This document shows, one piece after another, positions 11,028 through 20,986 of a DNA stretch of 64,000 bases (position 1 is its first letter; each line of letters starts with the position of its first letter). Below the pieces are notes generated by a model. That model was not told where the DNA came from and searched no databases. It saw only the letters and a list, made by a program, of their open reading frames with translations. Position numbers and translations under genes: made by a program. This DNA is from Rhynchopus sp. YZ270_cl-10. Taxonomy: Eukaryota; Euglenozoa; Diplonemea; Diplonemida; Diplonemidae. The DNA lies in NCBI GenBank assembly GCA_964035575.1, contig OZ037905.1:273001-337000 (forward strand), in the 5' to 3' direction.

Positions 11028-11526
11028 TATTCTTGTTTTTGCCTCGTTTATGAAACAAAACAACAAATAAAGTTGCCCCCAATAAAAGGCTTTGCTATTA
11101 CGTAAACCCTACATGCTACAACCCTCTTCTCCTCTCTCAAGAGTGTTCCTTAGCATGCCCCCCTCAGCTATAAGAGAGTGCAGGGTGAATACCAAGCCAG
11201 AAGAGAACAAAAAAAAGTGGGGTGGAAACTGGTTTGCAGCGGAAACAACTGCAGTGAAAAGAGAAAAAAAACTAAAAGACTTTGTAAGATGGTGGTTGGC
11301 CTGACACATCAAAAAGTGAAGGGAAAACACACTGTCGCCTTTTGGAAGTTGAGGCATATGTTGTGAAGACCAGAAGGAAAATAAAGTGAAATGAAAATAA
11401 AAGTGATGGATGTTATTACACATTGTTTGGAAGAACGAGCATCATATACGGCTGAGTGCTTGTATATGTAACAAAAAAAGACAAAAAAACACACGAAAAA
11501 GAAAACAACACCATTTTTTATTTATT

Positions 11527-11593
11527 TTGATAAATTGTTGGAGTAGTGTAGTTGCCTCGGTTGTGTTGCCACAGTTGTGCAATCTCCACTGTC
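11527..11593 (-). repeat. H2b hairpin repeat, absent from units B and C
   Basis: TTGATAAATTGTTGGAG, then TAGTGTAGTTGCC, then a G/T-rich middle, ending TCCACTGTC. The same unit occurs at 50397-50465. It shares with H2 the ends read on the minus strand (GTGGAG at the start, CTACACTA and CAAC near the end, then A-rich). Units B and C join CCATTTTT directly to CTTCTGAAACG at this place. Confidence 0.75.
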
Positions 11594-11679
11594 TACTTAT
11601 TTTCTGAAACGTTTCGGAGAGTAACCACGGCTGTACGCGGAAAACAAAAATACGTTCCCTTTGTGATTTTCAATAAAAA

Positions 11680-11726
11680 GAAAAGTTTATACGATGACTC
11701 TACGCCTCTCGTGCTCAGTCACCTAG
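11680..11726 (-). repeat. H1 hairpin repeat, absent from units B and C
   Basis: GAAAAGTTTATACGATGA, CTCTACGCCTCTCGTGCTCA, GTCACCTAG. Units B and C read CAATAAAAATRG across the empty site. Unit A has five A, the 47-bp insert, then AAA, which fits an AAA target duplication. This is the cleanest evidence that H1 units insert. Confidence 0.8.
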
Positions 11727-12247
11727 AAATGGTGTTTTGTGTGTGGCAAATGGAATAATAGTGTTTTACGGCTAAGCAAAACACACGCTTTTCCTGTTTT
11801 GTCTTGCACCCTGATAGAGTAGGGAAGAGAGGGGGTGGAGACGTCTTCTGAATGCTGCACCTCTCACTGGCCCATCTCCTCATCATATGGGTAAGACGAA
11901 AGGGGAGGGGAAAATGCCGTTTTTCTTTTTCAAAAAAGAAAAACGGATAAGGCAGTTGCAAAAATGGAGGAGGAGGAGGGGAAAATAATTGTTTTATAAG
12001 AACCGGATTCCTGAAAGTGGGTGGGGGGGAAGAAAAAGAGAAATCAGAAAAGAAGACAATCCAGCAGTACCCTTCGGATATCGTTGGATTCATAATAGTG
12101 TTTTGTCTTCTGACCGAACTGTACTCCTTCAAAAAATCAAGCCATTTGAACACTTTGGCTTATATTTGATATGAAAATTGAATGGCCATCTTGGGCACAC
12201 TGCTGAAAAAGAAAAGAAATGATCAAAAAGTAAAAGAATAGTTTCAT

Positions 12248-12269
12248 GAGAGACACCTAAGCGTCTCTC
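12248..12269 (-). terminator. 3' hairpin abutting the stop codon (unit A)
   Basis: A perfect 7-bp stem GAGAGAC/GTCTCTC around GCTTAGGT, starting at the base after the TAA stop on the minus strand. An alternative stem CTAAG/CTTAG overlaps the stop. It looks like an H1 variant (CCTAAGCGTCTCTCTTAG). Identical hairpins follow the gene copies at 14321-14342 and 20203-20224. A role in 3'-end processing or stability is inferred. Confidence 0.5.
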
Positions 12270-13031
12270 TTAGTGCGGGCCGTCCGATGCCGGGCGAGAG
12301 ACAAGACCCTCCCAGGGGCACTCAAGGCACGGCGGGGCAGGTCCGAAGCGTCCCTTGCAGGTCTGGTTGATGCACTCATCGTTCTCCCAGCGGCAACGTC
12401 CTCCGAGGACGGGGCAGGTGTCTGCAGTGTTGAAGAGCGTGCAGTCAATCCCGTTCGCGTCAATCCCGAAGGAGATGAACTCCGACGTTGCCGGGAGTGT
12501 GATGGAGGTGGACATGCCGGGCTCGAGCTGCATCCTGAAGCCTGCTGTGGGGTGCTTGAAGGAGGTGCCCGACACACCGGTTTCAAAGCGGGGTCCGCAC
12601 TGCGTTCTCTCCCATCCGTGAGCGAGGTCGAGAAGACCGGGGAGTCCACCCTGGTACTCAGTGGAGCAACTTTGCGGGCAACGGTAGTAGAAAACCCAGA
12701 CATCGCAGACGTCAATCAGGTCAGGCTCGTTCGGGCAGTGGAAACGCACACACGACCCTCCCGGGAGCTGCCAGTTCGAGAACACAGTCGGCATCAACTC
12801 CATGAACTTCGGTGGGGACGACAGCTTCGACCCCGGCAGGTCCGGCCATGCGTCCACACCCTCCGCCATCCCCGTCAGGTGGATTGGCCTCCTCCTCGTC
12901 CTGCGTCCTCCGTTCGCGACCAGACCAGAGTCATCCTCCTCAACAAGAATCTCCCCTGGCGACACAGCAACAGTCGGGGTGGACAAGGCAAGAAGCGCAG
13001 TCGCGACAACAAGGCTTGTGGTTTGCGTCAT
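12270..13031 (-). CDS. Secreted Cys-rich protein, copy A
   Basis: 253 aa with an N-terminal signal peptide (hydrophobic core SLVVATALLALSTPTVAV, residues 6-23). It then has an Arg-rich stretch (GGRRTRRRP, possible dibasic processing site) and a mature region with 13 cysteines, including YYRCPQSCS, DTCPVLGGRC, ECINQTC and PPCLEC. One N-glycosylation sequon (NQT) is visible near the C-terminus and no transmembrane anchor follows. I do not recognise the family; an extracellular or surface role is inferred from the signal and cysteines. The three copies encode the same protein with a few silent differences, which implies recent duplication or gene conversion. The start ATG is 3' of an A/T-rich leader. 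Confidence 0.85.
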   Translation of the reverse strand: MTQTTSLVVATALLALSTPTVAVSPGEILVEEDDSGLVANGGRRTRRRPIHLTGMAEGVDAWPDLPGSKLSSPPKFMELMPTVFSNWQLPGGSCVRFHCPNEPDLIDVCDVWVFYYRCPQSCSTEYQGGLPGLLDLAHGWERTQCGPRFETGVSGTSFKHPTAGFRMQLEPGMSTSITLPATSEFISFGIDANGIDCTLFNTADTCPVLGGRCRWENDECINQTCKGRFGPAPPCLECPWEGLVSRPASDGPH

Positions 13032-14320
13032 TTTGTATTAACAAAGAAGTGAAAAAAGGGCGAAATGAAAAGTTCCTGTGAGGAGGTGGTGGGGTGTTCG
13101 AGGGGTGCGGGTCGGGGGATCGCAGGCTTGCCAACTCCGTTGAGGGTATGAGTAAAAATAGATCCTTTTTTTGAAAGAAAGAAACGACCACAGCGGGTGA
13201 TCCAAAGAGCGAAACGTATTCTTGTTTTTGTCTTTTGTATGAAACAAAACAAAAAATAAAGTTGCCCCCAATAAAAGGCTTTGCTATTACATAAACCCTA
13301 CATGCTACAACCCTCTTCTCTTCTCTCAAGAGTGTTCCTTAGCATGCCCCCCTCAGCTATAAGAGAGTACAGGGTGAATACCAAGCCAGAAGAGAACAAA
13401 AAAAAGTGGGGTGGAAACTGGTTTGCAGCGGAAACAACTGCAGTGAAAAGAGAAAAAAAACTAAAAGACTTTGTAAGATGGTGGTTGGCCTGACACATCA
13501 AAAAGTGAAGGGAAAACACACTGTCGCCTTTTGGAAGTTGAGGCATATGTTGTGTAGACCAGAAGGAAAATAAAGTGAAATGAAAATAAAAGTGATGGAT
13601 GTGATTACACATTGTTTGGAAGAACGAGCATCATATACGGCTGAGTGCTTGTATATGTAACAAAAAAAGACAAAAAAAAAAAAAAAAACACACGAAAAAG
13701 AAAACAACACCATTTTTCTTCTGAAACGTTTCGGAGAGTAACCACGACTGTACGCGGAAAACATAAACACGTTCCTTTTGTGATTTTCAATAAAAATAGT
13801 GTTTTGTGTGTGGCAAATGGAATAATAGTGTTTTACGGCTAAGCAAAACACACGCTTTTCCTGTTTTGTCTTGCACCCTGATAGAGTAGGGAAGAGAGGG
13901 GGTGGAGACGTCTTCTGAATGCTGCACCTCTCACTGGCCCATCTCCTCATCATATGGGTAAGACGAAAGGGGAGGGGAAAATGCCGTTTTTCTTTTTCAA
14001 AAAAGAAAAACGGATAAGGCAGTTGCAAAAATGGAGGAGGAGGAGGGGAAAATAATTGTTTTATAAGAACCGGATTCCTGAAAGTGGGTGGGGGGGAAGA
14101 AAAAGAGAAATCAGAAAAGAAGACAATCCAGCAGTACCCTTCGGATATCGTTGGATTCATAATAGTGTTTTGTCTTCTGACCGAACTGTACTCCTTCAAA
14201 AAATCAAGCCATTTGAACACTTTGGCTTATATTTGATATGAAAATTGAATGGCCATCTTGGGCACACTGCTGAAAAAGAAAAGAAATGATCAAAAATAAA
14301 AAGTAAAAGAATAGTTTCAT

Positions 14321-14342
14321 GAGAGACACCTAAGCGTCTCTC
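14321..14342 (-). terminator. 3' hairpin abutting the stop codon (unit B)
   Basis: Same GAGAGAC/GTCTCTC stem and position relative to the stop as in unit A. Confidence 0.5.
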
Positions 14343-15104
14343 TTAGTGCGGGCCGTCCGATGCCGGGCGAGAGACAAGACCCTCCCAGGGGCACTCAAGG
14401 CATGGCGGGGCAGGTCCGAAGCGTCCCTTGCAGGTCTGGTTGATGCACTCATCGTTCTCCCAGCGGCAACGTCCTCCGAGGACGGGGCAGGTGTCTGCAG
14501 TGTTGAAGAGCGTGCAGTCAATCCCGTTCGCGTCAATCCCGAAGGAGATGAACTCCGACGTTGCCGGGAGTGTGATGGAGGTGGACATGCCGGGCTCGAG
14601 CTGCATCCTGAAGCCTGCTGTGGGGTGCTTGAAGGAGGTGCCCGACACACCGGTTTCAAAGCGGGGTCCGCACTGCGTTCTCTCCCATCCGTGAGCGAGG
14701 TCGAGAAGACCGGGGAGTCCACCCTGGTACTCAGTGGAGCAGCTTTGCGGGCAACGGTAGTAGAAAACCCAGACATCGCAGACGTCAATCAGGTCAGGCT
14801 CGTTCGGGCAGTGGAAACGCACACACGACCCTCCCGGGAGCTGCCAGTTCGAGAACACAGTTGGCATCAACTCCATGAACTTTGGTGGGGACGACAGCTT
14901 CGACCCCGGCAGGTCCGGCCATGCGTCCACACCCTCCGCCATCCCCGTCAGGTGGATCGGCCTCCTCCTCGTCCTGCGTCCTCCGTTCGCGACCAGACCA
15001 GAGTCATCCTCCTCAACAAGAATCTCCCCTGGCGACACAGCAACAGTCGGGGTGGACAAGGCAAGAAGCGCAGTCGCAACAACAAGGCTTGTGGTTTGCG
15101 TCAT
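14343..15104 (-). CDS. Secreted Cys-rich protein, copy B
   Basis: 253 aa, the same amino-acid sequence as copy A: signal peptide 1-23, Arg-rich segment about 42-48, 13 cysteines. Nucleotide differences from A (for instance CATGGCG for CACGGCG near 14402, and TTTGGTGG for TTCGGTGG near 14881) are silent on this strand, which indicates purifying selection or recent copying. Confidence 0.85.
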   Translation of the reverse strand: MTQTTSLVVATALLALSTPTVAVSPGEILVEEDDSGLVANGGRRTRRRPIHLTGMAEGVDAWPDLPGSKLSSPPKFMELMPTVFSNWQLPGGSCVRFHCPNEPDLIDVCDVWVFYYRCPQSCSTEYQGGLPGLLDLAHGWERTQCGPRFETGVSGTSFKHPTAGFRMQLEPGMSTSITLPATSEFISFGIDANGIDCTLFNTADTCPVLGGRCRWENDECINQTCKGRFGPAPPCLECPWEGLVSRPASDGPH

Positions 15105-15446
15105 TTTGTTTTAACAAAGAAGTGAAAAAGGGCGAAATGAAAAGTTCCTGGGAGGTGGTGTTGGGGTGTTCGAGGGGTGCGGGTCGGGGGATCGCAGGCT
15201 TACCAAGTCCGTTGAGGGTTAGAGTAAAAATAGATCCTTTTTTTGAAAGAAAGAAACGACCACAGCGGGTGATCCAAAGAGCGAAACGTATTCTTGTTTT
15301 TGTCTTTTGTATGAAACAAAACAAAAAATAAAGTTGCCCCCAATAAAAGGCTTTGCTATTACATAAACCCTACATGCTACAACCCTCTTCTCTTCTCTCA
15401 AGAGTGTTCCTTAGCATGCCCCCCTCAGCTATAAGAGAGTACAGGG

Positions 15447-18400
15447 CAAGGGTACCTGTAACTCGGGGATCGGGCCCCGGATTTTTTTTGGGAAATTTTC
15501 CCCACGTAAAAGTACATGGGGAAAGGCTATCTGTTTGTTATTAATTTAAAACCGATTTACGGCCGAGGCCGAAATTTGTATTCCGACTCAGATCGTTCCG
15601 ATCTTTCAAATAAAGCCGGTTTCAATTTGAAAAACGTTACCCTGAGGAGCGAGTGGGTATTTTCAAGTTTTTTACGTGTAATAACCCTCTGGTATGTGTG
15701 TCCTTTACCTTACACTGGCGTTGACCACGGTATTTGCGGATTTCCGGCCGGGCCGAAATTTGTATTCCGACTCAGATCGTTCCGATCTTTCAAATAAAAC
15801 AGGAGCAGAAAAAAAAATCACGCAGCGAGTGACTTTTCTGAGATTTCCCCATTCCCTCTCCCTCCTTGAAAACCCTCCTCCACCACAGCCCCTTCAGGGA
15901 TTCTTGCTTTTATCTTTTATCTTATTAAAATGCAGTATCATGTTCTCGACTTTTTGCCAACGTACCTCTGCACCCGGAAAACAGCGTGTGAGACGCATGC
16001 GCAAAGGTACGCAACGAAGACAACCGCGAGTGCTGATACCGGGGATGCGCAGCAGAAGCTGACATGCGGGTACGTCGCATTGATGGGGGCAAAGCTGTGG
16101 TCCGACGAGCGCAAGCGGATGGGATCGGCACCGAGCAAAGAGGAGATCCGCGAGTTCATCGCGAAGACGACAAGGGACGACTTCGGCATGACGGCGGAGA
16201 GGTGGCAAGAGGTTCACGAAGGTAGCCTGCGTGGGACATTTGTGTGCCTCACAAACCTTGAGGTTGACCACTTCGCTAAAAAAAACATACGATCCACTTC
16301 TGTTGTCACCCCGCCCCAGTTCCAGCGGGGACCAGTGATGTTGGGGACGGTGATCCTCTTCCTTCCTCCCGTGGGGTGTCAAAAGCACGGGCACTTTTGC
16401 ACCTTTTTTTTTGTTCAAGCGCCGAATGAACGAAAACGAGTAGCACTCTCCTTCGCCAATGGCAAGCTCGTCGTTAAGGCGGCTGATGGTGGAGAGCTGC
16501 TGCGGCCGAACCCCACCACAACAGCAGACCCGAAGGCCTGCTTCAAAAAAGTAGGTGGCAAGTGGGGGTGCCAGACCTGCGCAGATGCCGTGAAGAATCG
16601 GCGGATGGAGAAGTTCGGCCAGGAGGAGAAAAATGCCTGGATAGACTTCCAGGTTACTCACTCCTCAGATGCGCTTCGACGGGCACAGAACAAGCACCTC
16701 ACCTCCACGGCGCACAACAAGGCAAACGACGCGAAGTCAGAGAAAGGAGAGGCAACGCAGCTGAAGCCCCGCAAGATCATCCGGCCCTCACAAAAAAAGG
16801 TCGATCTGTTTTCCCAACTCCACTGCACGTTTTATAGTGCAGTGCGAAAGGGGACAGAACACAGCGTGGTGGCAGCAACAGCCGGCTCCCTCCCCGGCAT
16901 TACGAACAAGTACGCTGTCCCCCGTCACGTGTCAGAAATGATCACGATATGGGCAAAGCAGTGTCGGGAGAAAATCTCTGTGGAGGTAAAGCGCTGCAGT
17001 GTGCTTGCACTAATTACCGACGGCAGTTCCATCAAAGGGGTTCATAAAGACGTCAACGTGTTCTTGCTCCGCTTTCTCCTGTACTCGGCGGCGGGACAAG
17101 CATTACGTGTTGTGGAGAGATATGTAGGGCTTACAGAGAACAAAGATGTGTCCGCCAACGCTAAGTCTGTCTACAAACAGTTGCAAGACGCCATTGGTGC
17201 TGTGGGTGTTACAGAAAAGGAGGTGTCGGGGGTTATTGCTGACAGCTGCAGCACGTTGACGGGGCATAAAAACGGTCTCGTCGGGGTGATGAAGCTCAAG
17301 GAGAGGTGTCTGCAGGGGCATTTCGCTGACAGTGCGCACCTCATCCAGGTGGAGATGAAGCCCCTGATGAAGCTCTCCGGGGTGAAGGAGCTGTCGGACA
17401 TGATCCGGGACCTCGACCGTAGCTACTTTTCTTCGCCCAAGCTCTACCGCGATTTGGTGCTCGAGTCGGAGAAGAAGTTCACGAAGACCGGCAAGCAGAG
17501 GAAACTGGTGCTGAGACCTTCTGTCTCGTACAGAATCCGGTGGCTGGCCAAGCACACAACCACGTTTCTGCGGGCGAAGCGGATGCTCCCTATGTGGAGG
17601 CACCACGTGGCTGTCGGCACTGCGTGGACCAACACAAAGGCTCGCAACGACGACGGTGAGACAAAAACGAAAGGACTCAAAGCCACCCACACGAAGCTCC
17701 TCCGCCTTCTTGAAGATGAAACCCTCGCGCCGAATTTGGATTTCTACTGTGCCTTGCTAAAAATTTTGCAGAAATCAACTCTGGTGGCACAGGGATCTGG
17801 CGCCATCCTCTTGCACGTCCTCTTTACCGTCAACGAGAGCATCGCTGAGATTGAGTTGCTGAAAAATGAAGAGAGCAGTATGGAAGCGCGCATGGAAGCT
17901 TGCGAAGTGTCCATAGCGGGGCTGAAGCGCTATGTCCAGAGGACAGGTCCAGTTGCAAAGGCGGTTGTAACGATGTTGAACATCTACCGCATATCTGCGC
18001 TCTCTGACGCAGACCTGAAGGGATACGCAAACCAGGAACTGGGCCTGGTTTTAGAGTCCCTGGGTATGCAACGTCAACTGCCGGATGAGAGCGACGACTT
18101 CACATCTGGTCAGTGGCTTCTTGCTAAAACTATGGCCAAGCAGGACACGTCGTGGAGCCGGTGGTTCGCAGTGATAAACGGTGTACAGGGGAGAGTAAAG
18201 ATCGCCTTGGAATACGGTGTTGTCTTCTCGTCGTGTTCTTCATGTAAAGCGGAGGGTATGTTCGGGAAGCTGCGCCACTCTGTGCTCAAAAGAACCCAGG
18301 TAGCAGTGACGACACTCTGCGATGAGCAGATTATCAGGGATTCTGGCCCGGCACCTGCAGACGCGGCGACATTTATCCGTGATGGCACGATTAAATTTTT

Positions 18401-19159
18401 GGAAAAGCCACGTCGCCTAGCTCGCAAACGGAAGGAACGTGTCGCACCAAAAGGAATATTTGATAAAGTTGAGGAGCGTATGCGTGCAGCCAAAGGTTCT
18501 CTCCCCCACTACGAAGAAGAGATGGATGACGAGGAAGTTGAGGAAGAGTCGTCTGAAGAAACGTCGTCTGGAGAAAACGAAGAATTCGAAGAGGAGGAAG
18601 ACGAAGAAGACGAAGAAGGAGAAGAAGAAGAAGAGGAGGAGGAAGAGGAAGGCGGAAGCGATGACGGCGACTGCCGACAAACCAAGCGCGTGAAGCATTA
18701 GACTTTTCATTATCAATAGATGACGTCATTTTATTTTTTCTCTCCACACGAAGACATCTAAGTGTGTAGAAACCAGACAAAAAGAGAATCGACATTTGAC
18801 TTGTTAACGGCTTTTCCATTTCCTTTTCACATCATTTCACTTTGCGTGCCACATCAGGATTTCACCTTTTGGGCTGCGTTCAACGAAGGCAAGTCTTCTT
18901 TCCTATCATCAAGTTATCAAGATCAGTTGGTTGGCTAATTGTCTGTTTTTCTTCTTTTTTATTTTTATTTTCCTTATTTCTTTTTGACTGCACCTCTCCG
19001 CTTTGGCGGTAGGTAGCGAAATGCGATACATAGGCACCCCTCTGCGCCCTCCCTGCACCCCTCTTTAAGAGCCCCCTTACAAAAACCCCCCTAAACGTAA
19101 TCCGGGGATCGGGGATCGGGGATCGGGGATTTTACCCCCAATATTTACAGGTACCCTTG
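15447..19159 (+). mobile_element. hAT-1: complete autonomous-looking hAT transposon
   Basis: 3713 bp. Perfect 15-bp terminal inverted repeats CAAGGGTACCTGTAA (left) and TTACAGGTACCCTTG (right). The 8-bp target duplication GTACAGGG is at 15439-15446 and 19160-19167. Units A and B contain the intact empty site with a single GTACAGGG. One long transposase frame occupies 15930-18701. A 50-bp segment (GCCGAAATTTGTATTCCGAC onward) is directly repeated in the 5' region (15569 and 15753). The right subterminal part has GGGGATC repeats (19098-19130). Everything expected of a recently active copy is present. Confidence 0.96.
15930..18701 (+). CDS. hAT transposase (hAT-1)
   Basis: 923 aa from an ATG at 15930. 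It catalyses cut-and-paste DNA transposition. A BED-like zinc finger is seen at C214, C217, H256 and H262 (CQTC then KHLTSTAH). RNase-H-fold motifs follow: LITDGSSIKG (D364) and VIADSCSTLTGHKNG (D438), then the C/H cluster at 460-470 (ERCLQGHFADSAH). The DG and AD motifs resemble the hAT group related to ZMYM/SCAND3 proteins. The C-terminus (about 835-920) is an Asp/Glu-rich tail ending in a basic stretch. The frame is uninterrupted. Residues 115-165 are unlike the rest (hydrophobic, poly-Phe), so a retained intron is possible there; without it the frame is still open. It lies inside perfect terminal repeats, so it is probably functional or recently so. Confidence 0.9.
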   Translation: MQYHVLDFLPTYLCTRKTACETHAQRYATKTTASADTGDAQQKLTCGYVALMGAKLWSDERKRMGSAPSKEEIREFIAKTTRDDFGMTAERWQEVHEGSLRGTFVCLTNLEVDHFAKKNIRSTSVVTPPQFQRGPVMLGTVILFLPPVGCQKHGHFCTFFFVQAPNERKRVALSFANGKLVVKAADGGELLRPNPTTTADPKACFKKVGGKWGCQTCADAVKNRRMEKFGQEEKNAWIDFQVTHSSDALRRAQNKHLTSTAHNKANDAKSEKGEATQLKPRKIIRPSQKKVDLFSQLHCTFYSAVRKGTEHSVVAATAGSLPGITNKYAVPRHVSEMITIWAKQCREKISVEVKRCSVLALITDGSSIKGVHKDVNVFLLRFLLYSAAGQALRVVERYVGLTENKDVSANAKSVYKQLQDAIGAVGVTEKEVSGVIADSCSTLTGHKNGLVGVMKLKERCLQGHFADSAHLIQVEMKPLMKLSGVKELSDMIRDLDRSYFSSPKLYRDLVLESEKKFTKTGKQRKLVLRPSVSYRIRWLAKHTTTFLRAKRMLPMWRHHVAVGTAWTNTKARNDDGETKTKGLKATHTKLLRLLEDETLAPNLDFYCALLKILQKSTLVAQGSGAILLHVLFTVNESIAEIELLKNEESSMEARMEACEVSIAGLKRYVQRTGPVAKAVVTMLNIYRISALSDADLKGYANQELGLVLESLGMQRQLPDESDDFTSGQWLLAKTMAKQDTSWSRWFAVINGVQGRVKIALEYGVVFSSCSSCKAEGMFGKLRHSVLKRTQVAVTTLCDEQIIRDSGPAPADAATFIRDGTIKFLEKPRRLARKRKERVAPKGIFDKVEERMRAAKGSLPHYEEEMDDEEVEEESSEETSSGENEEFEEEEDEEDEEGEEEEEEEEEEGGSDDGDCRQTKRVKH

Positions 19160-20202
19160 GTACAGGGTGAATACCAAGCCAGAAGAGAACAAAAAAAAGT
19201 GGGGTGGAAACTGGTTTGCAGTGGAAACAACGTGCAGTGAAAAGAGAAAAAAAAACTAAAAGACTTTGTAGGATGGTGGTTGGCCTGACACATCAAAAAG
19301 TGAAGGGAAAACACACTGTCGCCTTTTGGAAGTTGAGGCATATGTTGTGAAGACCAGAAGGAAAATAAAGTGAAATGAAAATAAAAGTGATGGATGTGAT
19401 TACACATTGTTTGGAAGAACGAGCATCACATACGGCTGAGTGCTTGTATATGTAACAATAAAAGACAAAAAAAACACACGAAAAAGAAAACAACACCATT
19501 TTTCTTCTGAAACGTTTCGGAGAGTAACCACGACTGTACGCGGAAAACAAAAACACGTTCCTTTTGTGATTTTCAATAAAAATGGTGTTTTGTGTGTGGC
19601 AAATGGAATAATAGTGTTTTACGGCTAAGCAAAACACACGCTTTTCCTTTTTTCTCTTTTGGGAGGGAGTGTTTTGGGAACCCTCCTTTGGGGGGGGTAT
19701 ATCTTTTTGTCTTGCACCCTGATAGAGTAGGGAAGAGAGGGGGTGGAGACGTCTTCTGAATGCTGCACCTCTCACTGGCCCATCTCCTCATCATATGGGT
19801 AAGACGAAAGGGGAGGGGAAAATGCCGTTTTTCTTTTTCAAAAAAAGAAAAACGGATAAGGCAGTTGCAAAAATGGAGGAGGAGGAGGGGAAAATAATTG
19901 TTTTATAAGAACCGGATTCCTGAAAGTGGGTGAGGGGAAAATAAAGTGAAGAAAAAAAAAACAGAGAAATCAGAAAAGAAGACAATCCAACACTACCCTT
20001 CGGATATCGTTGGATTCATAATAGTGTTTTGTCTTCTGACCGAACTGTACTCATTTGTTTTACTGTATTATCCCCATGTTGAAAAAAAAAATCAAGCCAT
20101 TTGAACACTTTGGCTTATATTTGATATGAAAATTGAATGGCCATCTTGGGCACACTGCTGAAAAAGAAAAGAAATGATCAAAAAGTAAAAGAATAGTTTC
20201 AT

Positions 20203-20224
20203 GAGAGACACCTAAGCGTCTCTC
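20203..20224 (-). terminator. 3' hairpin abutting the stop codon (unit C)
   Basis: Same stem-loop as in units A and B, unchanged. Confidence 0.5.
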
Positions 20225-20986
20225 TTAGTGCGGGCCGTCCGATGCCGGGCGAGAGACAAGACCCTCCCAGGGGCACTCAAGGCACGGCGGGGCAGGTCCG
20301 AAGCGTCCCTTGCAGGTCTGGTTGATGCACTCATCGTTCTCCCAGCGGCAACGTCCTCCGAGGACGGGGCAGGTGTCTGCAGTGTTGAAGAGCGTGCAGT
20401 CAATCCCGTTCGCGTCAATCCCGAAGGAGATGAACTCCGACGTTGCCGGGAGTGTGATGGAGGTGGACATGCCGGGCTCGAGCTGCATCCTGAAGCCTGC
20501 TGTGGGGTGCTTGAAGGAGGTGCCCGACACACCGGTTTCAAAGCGGGGTCCGCACTGCGTTCTCTCCCATCCGTGAGCGAGGTCGAGAAGACCGGGGAGT
20601 CCACCCTGGTACTCAGTGGAGCAGCTTTGCGGGCAACGGTAGTAGAAAACCCAGACATCGCAGACGTCAATCAGGTCAGGCTCGTTCGGGCAGTGGAAAC
20701 GCACACACGACCCTCCCGGGAGCTGCCAGTTCGAGAACACAGTCGGCATCAACTCCATGAACTTCGGTGGGGACGACAGCTTCGACCCCGGCAGGTCCGG
20801 CCATGCGTCCACACCCTCCGCCATCCCCGTCAGGTGGATTGGCCTCCTCCTCGTCCTGCGTCCTCCGTTCGCAACCAGACCAGAGTCATCCTCCTCAACA
20901 AGAATCTCCCCTGGCGACACAGCAACAGTCGGGGTGGACAAGGCAAGAAGCGCAGTCGCGACAACAAGGCTTGTGGTTTGCGTCAT
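20225..20986 (-). CDS. Secreted Cys-rich protein, copy C
   Basis: 253 aa, the same amino-acid sequence as copies A and B. The hAT insertion in unit C lies about 1.1 kb beyond the 3' end and does not touch the gene. The 5' flank begins to diverge from A and B about 60 bp upstream of the ATG, so this copy may have a different promoter. Confidence 0.85.
   Translation of the reverse strand: MTQTTSLVVATALLALSTPTVAVSPGEILVEEDDSGLVANGGRRTRRRPIHLTGMAEGVDAWPDLPGSKLSSPPKFMELMPTVFSNWQLPGGSCVRFHCPNEPDLIDVCDVWVFYYRCPQSCSTEYQGGLPGLLDLAHGWERTQCGPRFETGVSGTSFKHPTAGFRMQLEPGMSTSITLPATSEFISFGIDANGIDCTLFNTADTCPVLGGRCRWENDECINQTCKGRFGPAPPCLECPWEGLVSRPASDGPH

Larger units (their letters stand above)
11028..13216. 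repeat. Tandem unit A of three
   Basis: A unit of about 2.1-2.2 kb repeated at 13217-15289 (B) and 15290-21165 (C, with a 3.7 kb hAT insertion). Each carries one secreted Cys-rich gene on the minus strand and about 1.2 kb of flank. Identity is so high that only scattered substitutions separate the copies. Unit A alone has two extra insertions: an H2b repeat at 11527-11593 and an H1 repeat at 11680-11726. Confidence 0.92.
13217..15289. repeat. Tandem unit B of three
   Basis: The uninterrupted version of the unit. It serves as the empty-site reference for the hAT insertion in unit C and for the H1 and H2b insertions in unit A. It differs from A mainly by a longer A run near 13667-13688. Confidence 0.92.

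Noticed and set aside
12273-13052. 259-aa frame antisense to the secreted gene (also at 14346 and 20228)
   Set aside because: The signal peptide, cysteine pattern and silent substitutions all favour the minus strand. The antisense frame is a shadow of GC-rich codons.
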